Source: Chloroflexota bacterium (GTDB taxonomy: Bacteria > Chloroflexota > Chloroflexia > Chloroflexales > Herpetosiphonaceae). Taken from it: a DNA stretch of 64,000 nucleotides. Location: assembly GCA_020161265.1 (NCBI GenBank), contig JAIUOC010000001.1, positions 310,001-374,000 on the forward strand. The letters run 5' to 3'. The notes beneath the pieces are model-generated. The model did no database searches and was not told where the DNA came from. It saw only the letters and a program-made list of their open reading frames with translations. Every line of letters begins with the position of its first letter. Position 1 is the first letter of the stretch. A program made the position numbers and the translations under genes. Shown piece after piece: positions 60,178 through 64,000 of the stretch.

Positions 60178-61200
60178 TTAGCCGACAACATTTTCGCGTT
60201 CAATCATCAGTTGCGATTGATTAATCAGGACACTTGGGAGATGTTGATCGATCCAAGCATGGTTGAAAACGGTATCAAGATAGCGTTCGCCACGATCACA
60301 CAAGATTGCCACGCAGGTGGCGTTGGCTGGCATGTTAGGCAGCATCTGAGCAATGGCGCGAATCACGCCACCCGACGAGCCGCCAGCAAAAATCGCCTCT
60401 TGGTCGAGCAGGCTATGGCAGCCAGCCACACAATCAGCATCGGAAACATAGACAACCCCAGCCGCTAAATCGGGCTGGAACAATTCGGGAATTCGCGATG
60501 CGCCATGGCCTGGAATCAAGCGCTGGCCGGGCTGGCCGCCAAAAATCACACTGCCCAAGGCATCAACCGCGATGACTTTCGTTGCTAAACCTTGTTCGCG
60601 AATATATTCAGCACAACCGCGCAGCGTGCCACAGCTACTGGTCGCACAAAACAGATAGTCGGGAGCATTCGGCAAACTTGTCAGAATTTCGCTCATGGTG
60701 GCGTAATGGGCCATTGGATTATGTAAATTTGCGTATTGATTACACCAAAAGCTATTAGGAATACTGGCTTGGAGCGCATGCACGCGCTTGATCCGCGCCG
60801 TCAACAAATCGGGGTCAGGCTGGGTAATAATTTCAACCTCAGCCCCATAAGCCCGTAGAATTTGAATATTTTGGTTAGTGGTGCGTGAATCAACAATACA
60901 AATAAAGCGTAAGCCAAAATAACGACAGACTTGGGCGAGGCCAATGCCTAAATTACCCGAACTTGATTCGATGATTGTGGTGGCTTGATCGATTCGACCA
61001 TCAGCTAGCGCTTTGGTAATAATCGAGCGTGCCACCCGATCCTTAACGCTGCCACCTGGATTGAACATCTCCAGCTTGGCAAAAAGCTGAATCGGATGCT
61101 CAGCAAAAATCCGACGTAACGGAATTAAGGGCGTATTACCAATCAGTTGAACAATCCCGTCGTGTGAACGGGCTAATTTGGTGAATCCGTGGGTTAACAT
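60178..61200 (-). CDS. sbnA: SbnA-like ACEGA synthase (PLP)
   Basis: 340 residues, cysteine-synthase fold. PLP Lys53 in FNPGGSVKDRVA, ESSSGNLGIGLAQVC, phosphate loop TSSCGTLRG, and GGSSGGVIRA. Known: SbnA condenses O-phospho-L-serine with L-glutamate to ACEGA, the substrate of SbnB. I chose ATG 61200 (AGGAG upstream); the open frame to 61344 lies in the MFS gene. Adjacent sbnB, exporter and NRPS genes indicate that 2,3-diaminopropionate made here is built into the peptide. Confidence 0.9.
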   Translation of the reverse strand: MLTHGFTKLARSHDGIVQLIGNTPLIPLRRIFAEHPIQLFAKLEMFNPGGSVKDRVARSIITKALADGRIDQATTIIESSSGNLGIGLAQVCRYFGLRFICIVDSRTTNQNIQILRAYGAEVEIITQPDPDLLTARIKRVHALQASIPNSFWCNQYANLHNPMAHYATMSEILTSLPNAPDYLFCATSSCGTLRGCAEYIREQGLATKVIAVDALGSVIFGGQPGQRLIPGHGASRIPELFQPDLAAGVVYVSDADCVAGCHSLLDQEAIFAGGSSGGVIRAIAQMLPNMPANATCVAILCDRGERYLDTVFNHAWIDQHLPSVLINQSQLMIERENVVG

Positions 61201-61211
61201 CCCAACATCTC

Positions 61212-62510
61212 CTATAGTTGCTCGGATGGCGGCGTTTGACGAGCATGCCATCCAGCAACCCCGATAGTCCACAGCAAGGTTAGTAATCCCAAACTTATAA
61301 ATTGCAGTTGAATGCCATTGCTTGGCTGCGTACCTACGAGCCAAGCAAATAATGGGTTGAGCCAGCCATGGGGTTGCATGGCTGGAGTGAAAAAGCGGTC
61401 GGCCAGCAAGCCCGCACTGACGAAGCCAAGCGTGAGTGCTAACGACGCGAGAGCGCTAATCAAGGCAAAAATCCGCCCATGTAGCGCATTTGGCAGCTGT
61501 TGTTGAATTAAACTGGTGTGGTTGGCACTGCCCCATGGCAACATGCCAAAGTAGATGATTGCCGCGATTGCCAATCCGACAACGCTTGGTTGCCAACCAG
61601 CCAACAGCATGGCTAATGCGCCAATCAGTTCAGCTAGTAAAACTGCGCGAGCCAAACCACGCGGCGGGCGCAGCATACTTGCTAACAAACTCCCCGCCAC
61701 CATACCCAAACCACCAAACGTCAGCAGCATGCCCAGCGTCGGCACTGAATGCAGTTCCAGCACCAATGGCGTGATCAAGACCTCGATACTGCCAGCGCTA
61801 AAATTACTCAAAATAATTAAGCTGGTTAGGGCGACGAGGCTGGGGTAGCGCAAAAACTCGCGCCATGCCAGCAAGGCCGTTTGCAATAACGCCACGTCGG
61901 CATGCTCGGTCGCCTGTGGTTGGGGCGCAAAACGGGTGCTCGCCGTAATTACCAACGCCAGCCCAAAGGTCAGAAGATCGAGGGTAAAGATAAAGGGCAT
62001 GCCAACCCAGGCCAGCAAACTACTACCAATCAGCGGAGCCAGCAATTGGGCCAAGGCATGGCTCAGTTGCATCAAGCCATTCGCCCGATTATGGTGCGTC
62101 GAATCGACTAATTGTGGGACGCTGGCGACATAGGCTGGCCATTGACAGGCACGGGCAAGCGCATTAATACTATTGGCGAGATAAATTTGCCAAATCACCA
62201 ATTGCCCAGTGCTAAATAAGATGATCAATCCAATCGTGCTAAGGCCGGCGATGCTATCGCTTATCAGCATCACCGTGCGCCGATTAAAACGATCACTCAA
62301 GGCTCCAGCCCATGGCGCGATTAAGGTGGCAGGCAAGGTATTGGTCAGCAGCACCCAAGCGTAATCACTTACCACGCCATGCTGTTGATAGACCCAAATG
62401 CCTAAGGCAAAGCCAGTCAGGCTTGAGCCAATCATCGAGCCAGTTTGGCCAAACCAAAGCAACACAAAGCGCAGCATTGGGTGTTGTTGCCAGCGCCGCA
62501 GCGAAATCAT
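61212..62510 (-). CDS. MFS exporter of the NRPS operon
   Basis: 432 residues with ~12 hydrophobic helices; the helix 2-3 loop is [14 protein letters not shown], the classic MFS motif A. Overlaps the NRPS stop by 4 bp (ATGA), and ends 11 bp before the sbnA-like start. Inference: exports the peptide made by the upstream NRPS. Confidence 0.9.
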   Translation of the reverse strand: MISLRRWQQHPMLRFVLLWFGQTGSMIGSSLTGFALGIWVYQQHGVVSDYAWVLLTNTLPATLIAPWAGALSDRFNRRTVMLISDSIAGLSTIGLIILFSTGQLVIWQIYLANSINALARACQWPAYVASVPQLVDSTHHNRANGLMQLSHALAQLLAPLIGSSLLAWVGMPFIFTLDLLTFGLALVITASTRFAPQPQATEHADVALLQTALLAWREFLRYPSLVALTSLIILSNFSAGSIEVLITPLVLELHSVPTLGMLLTFGGLGMVAGSLLASMLRPPRGLARAVLLAELIGALAMLLAGWQPSVVGLAIAAIIYFGMLPWGSANHTSLIQQQLPNALHGRIFALISALASLALTLGFVSAGLLADRFFTPAMQPHGWLNPLFAWLVGTQPSNGIQLQFISLGLLTLLWTIGVAGWHARQTPPSEQL

Positions 62511-64000
62511 ACGGCGACCTCCAAACCAAACCCAATCAAGCGCCCCAAGGCTTGAACATAGGGCTCATGCAAAATCGTGTGGTGATCGCCTGGCAAACTC
62601 ACAATCTCCAGCGCTAGGCTAGTTAGGTTGCTCCAACCCCAATCCGGCTGTTGATCAAGGCTTGGATCAGGAGCCTCGTCGCGAGCCTTGATCAGCACGA
62701 CAGGCACTGCCAAGCCTTGAGCTGGCTGAAAACTCGCTTGATGATTGGCCCGAAAGACATTCAAAAAGCGTTCGATCAGGCTGGGTTCGGTTTGGGCTGG
62801 CAAAATACCGAGTGCAATCAGTTGGTCAGTTAGCAGGCCGCATTGCTCAAGTGGGCTTAATTCGGCTAAATCAGCCTCAGTCAGCACCAAATCAACTGCA
62901 AATGCCTGCTCCAATACCTGCTTGCCACGGTGCATCCATTCCGACCATGGCTCAAGCTGGCGTGGTTGCTGGCGAATTTGGGGTGCAGCACTATCAAGGC
63001 TGAAGAATTGGCAAATTTGCTGGCCCTCGGCAAGTGCTAAGCTAGCGACAGCCCAAGCCACATCGCTGCCAAACGAGTGCCCAATCAGGGTATATGGGCC
63101 TTGAGGGTAGGCTTGGCGAATTGCTTGCCAAGCCTGCTGGGCCATGGCTTCGACCGTCGCCAGTGGGGTTTGGTTTGGCTCTAGGCCATAGGCTTGTACT
63201 GCATAAATCGCCCGCTCAGTTGGAATTGCCTGGGCCAGTTGTTGTAAATACAGCACATTACCGCCCGCACCTGGGAGCAAAAAGAGCGGCGTTTGTTCGG
63301 CTGTACCATGGCGTAATGGCACTAATGGCGACCATTGGCGGCTTTGATGCCGCAGCAATTGAGCCATTTCGGCGATCGTTGGGGCTTGATATAAGCTGGT
63401 TAATGGCAGCGGCTGCTCAAGCGTTGGGTTGAGCAAGGCCATAAATCGAATGGCAATCAGCGAGTGGCCGCCATGCTCCAAAAAGTGATCGTGAATACCC
63501 AATTGATGACCAAGCACGCTTGTCCAGAGTTGTTGTAGTTGTAATTCCAGCGGATCACGGGCAATTCGCTGGCTGGGCTGCTCGCTCCACGGCTTGGGCA
63601 AGGCCTGACGATCAATCTTGCCATTGGGGGTTAATGGCCATTCAGTCAGCACCACAATTGCGCCTGGCAGCATATAGCGTGGGAGTTGCAAGGCCAAGTA
63701 CTGGCGCAACGGCTCGATTGCCACCTCTGAGGTCGTGCCAATCACATAGGCAATCAATTGGGCATCGGTTGTGGTTGTTTGCACCACCACCAAGGCTTGG
63801 GCCACGCTGGGGTGAGTCAGTAGAATGGTTTCGATCTCGCCAAGCTCAATTCGATAGCCGCGAATTTTAACTTGTTGATCGATACGGCCCAAGCATTCCA
63901 GCGTGCCATCGTTGCGATAGCGAGCCAAATCGCCAGTGCGGTACATTCGCGCGGTTGGGTTGTGGCTGAACGGATCGGGGACAAACCGCTGTTCGGTTAA
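62507..64000 (-). CDS. NRPS terminal module (A-T-TE), partial at the 5' end
   Basis: About 497 codons in view, open to the right edge. End of an A domain ([45 protein letters not shown]: motifs A7-A10), then a T domain ([16 protein letters not shown], Ser for phosphopantetheine) and a type I thioesterase of ~250 residues ([23 protein letters not shown] with nucleophile Ser, GDHHTIL with catalytic His). The TE releases the finished peptide, so this is the last module. The MFS and Dap genes follow with overlaps or short gaps. Specificity residues lie mainly outside the window. Confidence 0.93.
   Translation of the reverse strand, partial: LTEQRFVPDPFSHNPTARMYRTGDLARYRNDGTLECLGRIDQQVKIRGYRIELGEIETILLTHPSVAQALVVVQTTTTDAQLIAYVIGTTSEVAIEPLRQYLALQLPRYMLPGAIVVLTEWPLTPNGKIDRQALPKPWSEQPSQRIARDPLELQLQQLWTSVLGHQLGIHDHFLEHGGHSLIAIRFMALLNPTLEQPLPLTSLYQAPTIAEMAQLLRHQSRQWSPLVPLRHGTAEQTPLFLLPGAGGNVLYLQQLAQAIPTERAIYAVQAYGLEPNQTPLATVEAMAQQAWQAIRQAYPQGPYTLIGHSFGSDVAWAVASLALAEGQQICQFFSLDSAAPQIRQQPRQLEPWSEWMHRGKQVLEQAFAVDLVLTEADLAELSPLEQCGLLTDQLIALGILPAQTEPSLIERFLNVFRANHQASFQPAQGLAVPVVLIKARDEAPDPSLDQQPDWGWSNLTSLALEIVSLPGDHHTILHEPYVQALGRLIGFGLEVAV

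Overview
The window looks like a chromosomal stretch from a filamentous, predatory-type Chloroflexota (Herpetosiphon-like is my best guess). The reasons are mid-range base composition, large NRPS-type operons, many secreted proteins with Thr/Pro-rich (TPTPT) linkers, CHAT-TPR and ECF sigma genes, and a giant YD-repeat toxin. The assignment comes from gene content alone. I found no rRNA or tRNA genes.

Layout. 1-1246 (minus) is the 5' end of a fatty-acyl-AMP-ligase-like gene. 1457-7944 is a signalling island: two sigma-factor genes, each followed by a partner gene, flank a TPR-CHAT protease gene and a small Gly8 peptide gene. 8167-11115 encodes a secreted expansin-like wall protein, a membrane-anchored protein and a thioredoxin-fold gene with an in-frame TGA at its active-site position. 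11199-13944 has small unknown genes, a MITE-like element and a TerC-type metal exporter under a yybP-ykoY-like (Mn2+) riboswitch. 13966-14849 holds transposase debris. 14850-18521 is an AT-rich RiPP-like cluster: promoter, 26-residue precursor, hairpin, ThiF/E1-like enzyme, M50-like membrane protease, DUF2785 protein.

36662-18787 (minus) is a 12-gene, 18-kb operon with mostly ATGA-type overlaps: ACP-citrate synthase fusion, stand-alone adenylation enzyme, aconitase, unknown protein, MFS exporter, enolase-superfamily enzyme, 2-hydroxyacid dehydrogenase, LLM flavin monooxygenase, ATP-grasp ligase, a 21-unit YCF48 propeller protein, RraA-like protein and a second ATP-grasp ligase. A divergent phzF-like gene begins at 37037. 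I read it as an undescribed pathway that builds an unusual acid by carrier-bound citrate/aconitate-type chemistry and joins it to amino acids. No characterised pathway with this gene set came to mind.

37958-38825 carries a resolvase remnant and a decayed toxin-antitoxin pair. 39083-54642 is a polymorphic-toxin locus: a 3682-residue secreted protein (PPC-like, CAP, YD repeats, RHS core, Hint, deaminase-like C-terminus), a HEAT-like candidate immunity gene, then two orphan cassettes carrying other C-termini, each followed by its own candidate immunity gene. 54643-56338 is mobile-element debris with a 3-repeat CRISPR-like array. 56339-58757 is an ECF sigma factor, a membrane anti-sigma-like protein and a secreted duplicated-domain protein. 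59149-64000 (minus) is the end of an NRPS operon: terminal A-T-TE, MFS exporter, and SbnA/SbnB for 2,3-diaminopropionate, which is probably a residue of that peptide.
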